A stretch of DNA of 64,000 nucleotides, from NCBI GenBank assembly GCA_024701455.1, contig JABXYP010000001.1:2608001-2672000 (forward strand). The letters run 5' to 3'. The DNA is from Bacillus sp. A301a_S52 (GTDB lineage: Bacteria > Bacillota > Bacilli > Bacillales > Salisediminibacteriaceae). Numbering within the stretch: the first letter of the stretch is position 1; every line of letters begins with the position of its first letter. Below are positions 8,965 through 16,992 of the stretch, piece by piece. The notes beneath the pieces are model-generated. The model saw nothing but the letters and a program-made list of their open reading frames with translations. It searched no databases and was not told the origin of the DNA. The position numbers were made by a program, and so were the translations under genes.

Positions 8965-9000
8965 AAAAAAACGAAGACACTGCTGTGTACATCTTCGTTT
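8965..9000 (-). terminator. terminator at the end of the fla/che operon
   Basis: A 9-bp stem (AAACGAAGA with TCTTCGTTT) is followed by an uninterrupted T-tract on the minus strand. The stem begins at the sigD stop codon itself. It would separate the fla/che transcript ending in sigD from fapA and swrB. Confidence 0.85.
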
Positions 9001-9781
9001 ATGAAAAGAAATCGCTAACTTTATTCTTTAGTTTTTGTTGAAGCTTGAAAATGGTTTTAGAGTGAATTTGAGAAATTCTAGATGTGGATAAATTCAACGC
9101 TTCACCAATTTCTGTTAGCGTAAATTCTTCAAAATAAAATAGTGAAATCACAAGCTGTTCATTACGATTTAAAGTTTTTAAAATTTCCGCCAGCTCCTCA
9201 TAGACAGCTTTTTTCCCAAGCGTTTCTTCAGGGGTAAGTGTTTGCTGGTCCACAATGGTTGAAGAGTATGTGTCATTTTTCTCTGAATCTTGCGTAGGTT
9301 CATCAATGGATAACAAGTTAGAGAAAAAAGATTCATTCATCGTATGAACAACTTCATCCTCTTTTAACCCTAACTCTTCTGCCACCTCTGCTGGTGTAAT
9401 ATTTCTTCCATGTCTTTGCTCTAAAGTTTCTATCGCTTGATCAATCTTCTTAGACCTGTCACGGACTGACCTCGGAAGCCAGTCTTCTTGTCTTAATCCA
9501 TCTATAATAGCTCCTCGAATGCGAAATGAGGCATACGTATCAAATTTTAGTTCACGTCCTGGATCGAATTTCTCTAAGGCATCGTAGAGACCGATTAAAC
9601 CGTGACTTCTAAGATCTTCAACCTGGACACTGCGAGGTAAGTTTGCACTTATTCTTTGAACATGAAATTCCACAAGGTGCAAGTAGGCTTCGACTAAGCG
9701 GTCACCTGAGGCGGGGTCTCGATCTTCCTGCCAACGCTTCCATTCATTCTCCAACGTCGGTGCTTCTTTTGCTCGGGGCAT
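8999..9781 (-). CDS. sigD: RNA polymerase sigma-D (sigma-28, FliA/WhiG family)
   Basis: This sigma factor directs late flagellar, chemotaxis and autolysin genes. The 260 residues have the family order: region 2 (DLRSHGLIGLYDALEKFDP, YASFRIRGAIIDGLR), region 3 (ITPAEVAEELGLKEDEV) and region 4 with its helix-turn-helix (FTLTEIGEALNLSTSRISQIHSK, given here as two adjoining parts FTLTEIGEALNL and STSRISQIHSK). It is the last gene of the fla/che operon, which in B. subtilis makes its expression sensitive to transcript length. Confidence 0.97.
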   Translation of the reverse strand: MPRAKEAPTLENEWKRWQEDRDPASGDRLVEAYLHLVEFHVQRISANLPRSVQVEDLRSHGLIGLYDALEKFDPGRELKFDTYASFRIRGAIIDGLRQEDWLPRSVRDRSKKIDQAIETLEQRHGRNITPAEVAEELGLKEDEVVHTMNESFFSNLLSIDEPTQDSEKNDTYSSTIVDQQTLTPEETLGKKAVYEELAEILKTLNRNEQLVISLFYFEEFTLTEIGEALNLSTSRISQIHSKTIFKLQQKLKNKVSDFFS

Positions 9782-9827
9782 GGAAATACTCCTCCTGTTC
9801 GGTCATTAATTCTCAACGCGAAAAAGT

Positions 9828-10172
9828 TTACTGTTGTTCACCATTTTGAACATCATAACTCGTTTCTTCCTCAGCATCTGTGACTTCAGATTCTTCTTTA
9901 TTAGGGGACCTCGAGAACTCCTGCTCCATTTTAATAATATCGTCAATATACTGATCTGTTGAATCCTCTTCTTTTAGAGTGACTTTTTCAGGTCTCGTTG
10001 ATACAACAAATTTCCAGATAGCATGAAAAATAAATCCAAGACCAGCTCCTGCAACCAGTCCAATAGCACCTCTAAATAAAGAAGTAGGCCATAAATTACT
10101 CGTAAGAGAAGCGATAAATACAACACTAAAACATGTAAGAGAAAAACACAGTACAACGTTCAATTTAGTCAT
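9828..10172 (-). CDS. small membrane protein in the che cluster, function unknown
   Basis: 114 residues with two predicted membrane segments (about 5-25 and 33-53, the second glycine-rich: GAIGLVAGAGLGF) and an acidic hydrophilic tail of about 55 residues. Its ATG overlaps the cheD stop as ATGA, so it is translationally coupled and genuinely part of the operon. B. subtilis has nothing between cheD and sigD. I do not recognise a named family. Topology suggests a cytoplasmic tail able to contact flagellar or chemotaxis parts, which is inference. Confidence 0.8.
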   Translation of the reverse strand: MTKLNVVLCFSLTCFSVVFIASLTSNLWPTSLFRGAIGLVAGAGLGFIFHAIWKFVVSTRPEKVTLKEEDSTDQYIDDIIKMEQEFSRSPNKEESEVTDAEEETSYDVQNGEQQ

Positions 10173-10657
10173 ACTTGAACCACACCTTTATTAACGGTTC
10201 TAATCTCCAGGAGGCTGGTCATTGGATCGAATTCAATCGTTCGACCACTACTTCCTCCTACATCTTCATAAATAATCGGAATTTTTAACTTTTCAAGGAT
10301 ATGTTTAACAGCCTCCACATTACGTGGTCCAATTCTCATAGCCTCATTATTGGATGAAAATTTAAACATTTGGGATCCTCCTGCGATTTTCGCTTTTATC
10401 CGATATTTCGCAACCCCTTCTTTTGACAAAATGTCCAACAAGTCATCTATGGCTGTATCCGCATATTTTGCACGATTTAATACTCCTGCACGTGCATATG
10501 AGGAATCCGGCAACATAATATGAGCCATGCCTGAAACATTCACCTTTTCATCATAGAGAATGATGCCTACACACGAACCTAAGCCAGACGTCCGAATGGT
10601 TTGGGGGGGTTTAGCAATATTTAAGTCAGCCATCCCCACTTTCACTACCTCACCCAT
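10169..10657 (-). CDS. cheD: chemoreceptor glutamine deamidase CheD
   Basis: CheD deamidates receptor glutamines and in Bacillus also stimulates the CheC phosphatase. The catalytic cysteine sits in GLGSCVGI, followed by the histidine in MAHIMLP; KIAGGSQMF and the GPRNVEAVKHIL segment are typical. 162 residues, full length. It overlaps the end of cheC by eight bases and the next gene by four, consistent with coupled expression of the CheC-CheD pair. Confidence 0.96.
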   Translation of the reverse strand: MGEVVKVGMADLNIAKPPQTIRTSGLGSCVGIILYDEKVNVSGMAHIMLPDSSYARAGVLNRAKYADTAIDDLLDILSKEGVAKYRIKAKIAGGSQMFKFSSNNEAMRIGPRNVEAVKHILEKLKIPIIYEDVGGSSGRTIEFDPMTSLLEIRTVNKGVVQV

Positions 10658-11291
10658 CTAACGGAACTCCTAACGCTTGAAGAATTTTGTTTAATGAATC
10701 TGGATCAGGCAAAAGGAAAAAGTGTCCTTTTGACCTAATCGTATCATCGTTGTTTTTCTCATTAATCTCAGTATCTATGACAATGGCATAATCACCCGCA
10801 CGTGAAAGTTCCACAAGACCGAAAGATAAAATGGCCGTCGTCATATCTACTGCAATGGCAGGTGGTGTAGGTTGTAAATTTAATTTAGTAAAATCAGATA
10901 ACGATGATAAATATGAGCCAGCAAGAATATTTCCTACTTCATTTAATGCAGAGGATGCCATCTCATTCAGAGGCTCGTCCGAAAAATCAATGGAAGGGTC
11001 CCCTGTTAACTGTTGAATAAAACGGCTGGCTTCATTCACTGGTAGCATAAAAAACATATTTCCCGGTGCATCTCCCTCAATAAGGAGAAAGACCGCAGCT
11101 ACCACTGCCTCTTCTCCACCGACAGTATCCCCGATTTCTTTAAAAGGCACGACTCTGACTGCCGGAACATTCATATCAATTGTTTTATTGAGCATTTGAG
11201 AGAGAGCTGTAGCAGCGTTACCTGCGCCGATATTGCCAACTTCTCTTAAAATATCTAAATATTGCGGACCAATTTTGCTCAGATCCATCAT
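10650..11291 (-). CDS. cheC: CheY-P phosphatase CheC
   Basis: CheC removes phosphate from CheY-P and works with CheD in receptor adaptation. The 213-residue protein shows two pseudo-repeated active-site helices: EVGNIGAGNAATALSQML near residue 18 and EMASSALNEVGNILAGSYL near 110. Each carries the ExxN pair of the CheC/FliY/CheX family. The start overlaps the cheW stop. Confidence 0.96.
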   Translation of the reverse strand: MMDLSKIGPQYLDILREVGNIGAGNAATALSQMLNKTIDMNVPAVRVVPFKEIGDTVGGEEAVVAAVFLLIEGDAPGNMFFMLPVNEASRFIQQLTGDPSIDFSDEPLNEMASSALNEVGNILAGSYLSSLSDFTKLNLQPTPPAIAVDMTTAILSFGLVELSRAGDYAIVIDTEINEKNNDDTIRSKGHFFLLPDPDSLNKILQALGVPLDG

Positions 11292-11767
11292 TTAACTGGA
11301 CCTTCGATATCTTGTAATTCATTCATTTCTTCAGCATTCAAAACTTTGTCAAGGTTAAGTAAAATCAATAACCTTTTTTCTAGTTTTGCGACACCACGAA
11401 TATACTCAGCTTCTAGACCACCAACAACTTCTGGAGGTGGTTCAACAGCACTTTTCGGAATGTCAATTACGTCATTGGCTGCATCAACGACTAGACCAAC
11501 CTCCATATTCCCCACTGTCACGATGATCACTCGTGTTGTTTCTGAATGGTCAATGCCTTCAATATTAAATCGCTTCCGTAAGTCTATAATCGGTGTAACA
11601 ACCCCACGGAGATTGATAACCCCTTCAACAAAATCAGGTGTACTGGGAACTCTCGTAATATATTGAACTCTTTCAATGGATCGAACTTGTTCAACTTCTA
11701 CCCCATACTCTTCATCTTTCAACTGAAATACAATGACTTTCATATCATCCATGACTGCTTCGCTCAT
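11288..11767 (-). CDS. cheW: chemotaxis adaptor CheW
   Basis: CheW couples receptors to the CheA kinase. 159 residues with the double beta-barrel fold signature: VFQLKDEEYGVEVEQVRSIE, then VEGVINLRGVVTPIIDLRKRF and VGLVVDAANDVIDI. A GGAGGG ribosome site is seven bases before the ATG. It lies between cheA and cheC as in B. subtilis. Confidence 0.97.
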   Translation of the reverse strand: MSEAVMDDMKVIVFQLKDEEYGVEVEQVRSIERVQYITRVPSTPDFVEGVINLRGVVTPIIDLRKRFNIEGIDHSETTRVIIVTVGNMEVGLVVDAANDVIDIPKSAVEPPPEVVGGLEAEYIRGVAKLEKRLLILLNLDKVLNAEEMNELQDIEGPVK

Positions 11768-11829
11768 TGTCTAGCCCTCCCTGTTTGGATTAGTTGATTC
11801 ATTTCTCTCTCTAGTAACAGGACTTTCAC

Positions 11830-13869
11830 CTATTTAATTAATGAATTACAATCTATGATTAAGGCGACTTGGCCGTTTCCGAGTATGGTAGCTCCAGAAA
11901 TCGCAAACACATTTGTTAAATAGTCACCTAACGATTTCAAGACGATTTCCTGTTGACCAATAAATGAATTGACGACCAGCGCAGCCATCTTTTCACCTTT
12001 TCGCACGATGACAATCGAATAAAAATCATCGTCCTCTTTTGTAACTGGTACATCAAAAAACTCAGTTAAATCAAGTAGTGGGACAACACTTCCACGGAAA
12101 TCAATCACTTTTTGATTATGAGCGGCCATGATTTCATCTTTCTTAATAATGGCCGTTTCAATAATCGACGAAAGTGGAACTGCATAAATTTCATCTTGAA
12201 TTTCAACTAACATAACTGAAATAATCGACAATGTCAGTGGTAATTGAATTGAGAATGTAGTTCCTTCATTCGGCTTAGATGTAACTGTGACGTTACCACC
12301 GAGTGATTCAATTTTATTTTTGACCACATCAAGCCCTACACCACGGCCTGATAAATCGGATACTTTATCAGCTGTGCTTAATCCGCTTGAAAATAATAAT
12401 TCATAAACTTGATTATCAGTTAATGTTGCGCCATTTTCTTCTGAAACTACACCGCTTTTAATGGCTTTTTCGAGAACTTTTTCTCGGTTGATTCCGGCAC
12501 CATCATCAGCGACTTCAATGAAAACATGATTCCCACTATGATAGGCTTTTAATGTTACTTGTCCTTCTTCAGACTTGCCAGATTCAAGCCGTTTAGCCGG
12601 CATTTCAAGTCCATGATCCATTGAGTTTCTTAATAAGTGAACGAGCGGATCGCCAATTTCATCAATCACTGTTCTATCAAGCTCAGTTTCAGCACCTATT
12701 ATTTCTAAGTGAACTTTTTTATTCAAGTCCTTGGCAATACCTCTTACCATACGCGGGAAGCGATTAAACACTTGTTCTACCGGGACCATTCGCATATTAA
12801 GAATAATATTTTGCAGGTCTCCAGAAATTCGTGACATATGTTCAACTGTTTCTGTTAGTTCACTGCTTTTGAGATCACTAGAAATTTGTTCCAGTCGCCC
12901 TCGGTCAATGACCAACTCCTCGAAAAGGTTCATAAGACTGTCAAGACGATCGATATTAACACGTATTGTTTTGTTAGTTCCTTGGGCACCTTTACTTTCT
13001 TTCTGCTGAGATGCGGAAGATTTATCGTCTTGTGTATCCGCTTGCTCTAGTATTTCCTCTGCTGCTTCTACTGCCCCTTTTGCTGGCTGTTCTTGATCAT
13101 TAATCGTATCTGCATCAATCGTTACAATATCTACTCGATCAATTTCTGATACCTTCATAATACGACTGTGAACATCTTCAGCAGATTCCTTTGTCACAAG
13201 CGTAACCGAAAAGTCTAAATCAAAATTTTCTTCCTCTAGCTGATCAACAGAAGGGATCGACTTAATCACTTCTCCAATTTGTTCAAGAACTTCAAAAGCC
13301 ATGAAGACACGAGCTGCTTTTAAAATGACGTCTTCTCTTAAAAGGACGTTGACATAATAAGCATTAAACCCTTGTTCCTTCGATTGCTTTAATACTGTAA
13401 TTTCAAAATCATCAAACTTCACACCTGTACTTGACTCTTTGACAGGGGTTACTGTCTTTTCAACGGTAGCTGCTACTTCAGCAACAGACACGCCGTTTTC
13501 AATTTTCTCAAGTTTAGCAACAACAGCGGTCACATCTCGTTTACCTTCACCACCATCAGCAATATCATTAACCATAGCTTCTAAGTCATCAACCGATTCA
13601 AAAACGACATCAAGCAAGTGACTATCAGCAACAATCTTTCCATTTCTAATACCATCTAGAACATTTTCCATTTGATGAGTGAGGCTTGCTAGATCTTCAT
13701 ATCCCATCGTAGCCGCCATCCCTTTAAGTGTGTGCGCAGAACGGAATATTTCATCTATGATTGAATGGTCATCAGGTGCATTCTCCAACTTAAGTAAGTT
13801 GTCATTCATCGCTTGAAGATGTTCTGTACTCTCATCAATAAACATATCTAAGTACTGATTTTTTTCCAT
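11830..13869 (-). CDS. cheA: chemotaxis histidine kinase CheA
   Basis: Receptor-coupled kinase that phosphorylates CheY and CheB. 679 residues in the full order: P1 Hpt domain with phospho-accepting His46 (RSAHTLKG); P2 region (about 150-260); acidic linker; P3 dimerisation helices (about 300-365); P4 ATP-binding domain with HLLRNSMDHGLE, DDGAGIN and GRGVGLDVVK; and the CheW-like P5 domain at the C-terminus (VPLSSIIETAI, VVPLLDLTEFF). No domain is missing. GGAGG precedes the ATG. Confidence 0.98.
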   Translation of the reverse strand: MEKNQYLDMFIDESTEHLQAMNDNLLKLENAPDDHSIIDEIFRSAHTLKGMAATMGYEDLASLTHQMENVLDGIRNGKIVADSHLLDVVFESVDDLEAMVNDIADGGEGKRDVTAVVAKLEKIENGVSVAEVAATVEKTVTPVKESSTGVKFDDFEITVLKQSKEQGFNAYYVNVLLREDVILKAARVFMAFEVLEQIGEVIKSIPSVDQLEEENFDLDFSVTLVTKESAEDVHSRIMKVSEIDRVDIVTIDADTINDQEQPAKGAVEAAEEILEQADTQDDKSSASQQKESKGAQGTNKTIRVNIDRLDSLMNLFEELVIDRGRLEQISSDLKSSELTETVEHMSRISGDLQNIILNMRMVPVEQVFNRFPRMVRGIAKDLNKKVHLEIIGAETELDRTVIDEIGDPLVHLLRNSMDHGLEMPAKRLESGKSEEGQVTLKAYHSGNHVFIEVADDGAGINREKVLEKAIKSGVVSEENGATLTDNQVYELLFSSGLSTADKVSDLSGRGVGLDVVKNKIESLGGNVTVTSKPNEGTTFSIQLPLTLSIISVMLVEIQDEIYAVPLSSIIETAIIKKDEIMAAHNQKVIDFRGSVVPLLDLTEFFDVPVTKEDDDFYSIVIVRKGEKMAALVVNSFIGQQEIVLKSLGDYLTNVFAISGATILGNGQVALIIDCNSLIK

Positions 13870-13883
13870 TGTGATCCCTCCAA

Positions 13884-14960
13884 TTAGCTGTACTTCACTA
13901 TCGTTGATGCAATCTCTTCCACATCTTTCACTTCATCCACTAAATTTGTACTTATTGCAGCCCGCGGCATCCCATAAACGACGCATGTTCTTTCAGATTC
14001 AGCTATTGCAATTGTTTTCATGTTTTCCTTCAAATGAACTAGACCTTTTTTACCATCAGATCCCATTCCTGTCATAACAACTGCAATAATGCTTTTAAGT
14101 TTTATATCGGTTTGTGATGTAAACATAGTATCGACAGATGGACGATGACCATTTACTAATTCTGACTGATCCAAACGAATTGCGACAGAAGTCCCAACGC
14201 CTCTTACTTTTAAATGGTATCCTCCCGGAGCAATATAGGCAATACCTTTTTTTATAATCTCACCATCTTCTGCTTCTTTTACAGATATCTCAGACAGAGA
14301 ATTTAGCCTCTCACTTAATGATTTTGTGAACCCTTTCGGCATATGCTGAACGATCAAAATAGGATGAGGAAAGGATTTGGGCAGTCTTGCTAGCACTTCT
14401 TGTAGGGCTTTAGGCCCTCCTGTTGATGTTCCAATAACTACCAAGGTGTCGACACCAGACTTTATGCCTGGTTTTTGTTTATAGAGAAGCCCATCTTCTA
14501 CCGGGGTGAGTGAGACAGGTCGTTTTTTCTCATGGACAACTGACAATTCTTTAATTTTTTTAGCAGGGAGAGAGGAAGCATGTAGAACTTTTTCGATTAA
14601 ATCGTTACCTACTTTATGAAAATCCAGTGAAATGGAGCCTGAAGGCTTTGAAATGAAATCAAATGCACCGATCTCCATAGCTTGAATCGTTGTATCTGCA
14701 CCTTCCTTCGTGATACTTGAAACCATAATAACTGGTTTCGGATTTCTTTTCATAATTTCTTTTAAAGCATCAATGCCTGACATGACAGGCATTTCTACAT
14801 CCATTGTAATTACATCAGGGTCTAATTTATCTAATTTATCCAACGCATCCTGCCCGTTACGTGCTTTATCAATAACCCGAATGTTCTCATGCCTTTCAAG
14901 GATATCCGAAATCATTTTTCTCATAAATGCTGAATCATCTACAACAAGCACTTTAATCAT
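13884..14960 (-). CDS. cheB: protein-glutamate methylesterase/deamidase CheB
   Basis: CheB removes methyl groups from chemoreceptors when phosphorylated. The receiver domain (1-120) has the acidic pair VVDDS and phospho-Asp54 in VITMDVEMP. After a linker of about 40 residues, the esterase domain shows the catalytic triad regions: Ser in IGTSTGGPKAL, His in IVQHMPKGF and Asp in TGMGSDGKKGL. 358 residues. It lies 14 bases upstream of cheA. Confidence 0.98.
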   Translation of the reverse strand: MIKVLVVDDSAFMRKMISDILERHENIRVIDKARNGQDALDKLDKLDPDVITMDVEMPVMSGIDALKEIMKRNPKPVIMVSSITKEGADTTIQAMEIGAFDFISKPSGSISLDFHKVGNDLIEKVLHASSLPAKKIKELSVVHEKKRPVSLTPVEDGLLYKQKPGIKSGVDTLVVIGTSTGGPKALQEVLARLPKSFPHPILIVQHMPKGFTKSLSERLNSLSEISVKEAEDGEIIKKGIAYIAPGGYHLKVRGVGTSVAIRLDQSELVNGHRPSVDTMFTSQTDIKLKSIIAVVMTGMGSDGKKGLVHLKENMKTIAIAESERTCVVYGMPRAAISTNLVDEVKDVEEIASTIVKYS

Positions 14961-14978
14961 CTAAATCCTCCTCCATGG

Positions 14979-15863
14979 CTAATTTTTCATAAACCCTTTT
15001 AGCTTGGAAATAAAAGATGAAATCGATCCTTCGCTCTTAATGTCGTGACGCCCTGCTTTCAAATACTTGTGAACAGCTGCTGTCACAGCAGTTGCCGGTT
15101 TAGATCTAGGTGAGTACAAAACAAATGGCTTCTGCGCCCTAACCGCCTTTCTCACAGCGTCATCATCAGGAATGGATGCTAAATAATAAATATCTTTGTT
15201 TAAAAAACGTTTCGTTACAGTTAACATATTTGAAGACGTATGACTTCCTTCTTTCAAAGAATGAGCCCGGTTAACAATCATTGACACAGGTAGAGTAGGA
15301 TCTTGTAACGTTATATATTTGACCATACCGTAGGCATCTGTTATAGAAGTTGGTTCAGGTGTTGTAACGAGAAAAATGTCATGACATGAAAGTAGAAAGT
15401 GGCTACTGTTATTCGTAATACCTGCTCCCATATCAAGAAAAATATAATCAAATTCTGCTTCAAGTGATTGAAGTTGTCTGTAAAAAAAGTCCGCTTTTTC
15501 CCTATCCATTTCAAAAACGTCATTTAAGGCGCTTCCACCGGCGATGTAAGAAAGACCTTCTTCAGCTGTTTCAATAACAGACCAGATCGACATATCGCGT
15601 TCAATCATATCGACAAAAGAGTAGCGAGATGTTTGACCTAACAAGATATCAATATTGGCCATCCCAATATCCAAATCAATAATCAGCACCTTTTTCCCTG
15701 CTTTTTGCAAACCTAGCGAGAAGTTCACTACAAAATTTGACTTCCCTACACCGCCCTTTCCACTGACAACTGCAATGACTTTTGTATGCTTTTTCTCAGG
15801 AGGTTGAGACAAGGTTTTAGATCTGTTCATTTTCTGACGTAAAGCATCAGCCTGATCATTCAC
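14979..15863 (-). CDS. flhG: FlhG (YlxH), MinD-like ATPase regulating flagellar number
   Basis: FlhG controls flagellar placement and number by acting on FlhF. 294 residues. It carries the deviant Walker A box of the ParA/MinD group (VSGKGGVGKSNFVVNF), the switch region VLIIDLDIGMANIDIL and IFLDMGAGI, and a C-terminal basic amphipathic helix (SFISKLKGFMKN) suited to membrane binding. The start is a GTG with AAGGAG 11 bases upstream. It is directly downstream of flhF. Confidence 0.94.
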   Translation of the reverse strand: MNDQADALRQKMNRSKTLSQPPEKKHTKVIAVVSGKGGVGKSNFVVNFSLGLQKAGKKVLIIDLDIGMANIDILLGQTSRYSFVDMIERDMSIWSVIETAEEGLSYIAGGSALNDVFEMDREKADFFYRQLQSLEAEFDYIFLDMGAGITNNSSHFLLSCHDIFLVTTPEPTSITDAYGMVKYITLQDPTLPVSMIVNRAHSLKEGSHTSSNMLTVTKRFLNKDIYYLASIPDDDAVRKAVRAQKPFVLYSPRSKPATAVTAAVHKYLKAGRHDIKSEGSISSFISKLKGFMKN

Positions 15864-15870
15864 AACTTGT

Positions 15871-16992
15871 TCAACTCCTTAGCAACTGCTGGACCATATT
15901 AGTAGCAGTTGCTTCTTCAATGTCATCTGGGACATTTTGTCCAGTGGCCAAGTAACTAGCCCCTAAATGATAATCCGCCATAATATTAATCATCGCCCCA
16001 ATTGTTTCCGTTTCATCAAGTTTTGAAAAAATAAGCTTATCAATCTGGATGAGTTTAAATTGCTCAATGATCTTCTTCATATCACGGTATTTTGAGGTCA
16101 TAGCTAATACAAGATGCGTTTCCATTTGTTCGTTAAAGTCAATGACTTGATTTAATTGTTCTACATATAATGGATTTCTAAAGTTCCTTCCAGCTGAGTC
16201 AACAAGAATAAAATCATAATCGCTTAGCTTTTTAACAGCCTCTTTAAAATCTTTAATAGAGTAAACAACTTCAACTGGTACATTAAGGATTTTTCCATAC
16301 GTTTTTAATTGTTCAATAGCCGCGATTCTAAATGTATCTGTCGTTATAAAAGCAACTTTTTTCTCATCTTTAAGAACTGCTTTAGCTGCGATTTTTGCAA
16401 TTGTAGTCGTTTTACCTGCGCCTGTTGGTCCCACGACATTGAGATATTTTTTATTATAATTAAAGGCTCCAAAGTGACAGTCCTTTAAGAGGGTAAGCAA
16501 CTCATCTGTGACCCAGTTACGGATCGTCTCCTCACTTTGACTTTCCCCGTCTTCCTGATACCATTTCTTCAACAGGTCTTTCATCACAGTAAGCCGATAG
16601 GTGTCATGGACCTCTTGATCTTTCAAGTAAGTGTTAAACGTATTTAATGCGTCTGGATAATCTTCATTACTCTGACTCACACTTGGCCCTATTCCTTTTA
16701 TCATGGCCTTAAGTTCATCTATTTCTTTGGAGAGCTTCGCTTGTTCTTGTTCAGTGACCTGTTTTTTTATAGGCAGAGTTGGCTTATCCCGAGCAGGCTG
16801 CCTCCGTCTTCCAGAACGGGCTTCCATATCTAAAGCCGCAATGACTTCAATATTCTTTTTAGTGAAGAAGCCAAGAAAACCTCCCGACTCGACCTTTTTA
16901 GAGTTAAGTATGACGGCATCTTGGCCCATCTCCGCCTTCACTTTTGTCATAGCTTCTGTCATATCTTTAGCAACAATTTTTTTCACCTTCAT
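15871..16992 (-). CDS. flhF: FlhF, SRP-type GTPase for flagellar assembly site
   Basis: FlhF is the third SRP-like GTPase beside Ffh and FtsY and marks the site of new flagella. 373 residues: a poorly conserved basic N-terminal B domain (about 1-125) and an N-G GTPase core with P-loop VGPTGAGKTTTIAKIA, DTFRIAAIEQL, LVDSAGRNFR and the SKLDET base-recognition motif (G4 variant of TKLD). The ATG overlaps the flhA stop. Confidence 0.96.
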   Translation of the reverse strand: MKVKKIVAKDMTEAMTKVKAEMGQDAVILNSKKVESGGFLGFFTKKNIEVIAALDMEARSGRRRQPARDKPTLPIKKQVTEQEQAKLSKEIDELKAMIKGIGPSVSQSNEDYPDALNTFNTYLKDQEVHDTYRLTVMKDLLKKWYQEDGESQSEETIRNWVTDELLTLLKDCHFGAFNYNKKYLNVVGPTGAGKTTTIAKIAAKAVLKDEKKVAFITTDTFRIAAIEQLKTYGKILNVPVEVVYSIKDFKEAVKKLSDYDFILVDSAGRNFRNPLYVEQLNQVIDFNEQMETHLVLAMTSKYRDMKKIIEQFKLIQIDKLIFSKLDETETIGAMINIMADYHLGASYLATGQNVPDDIEEATATNMVQQLLRS

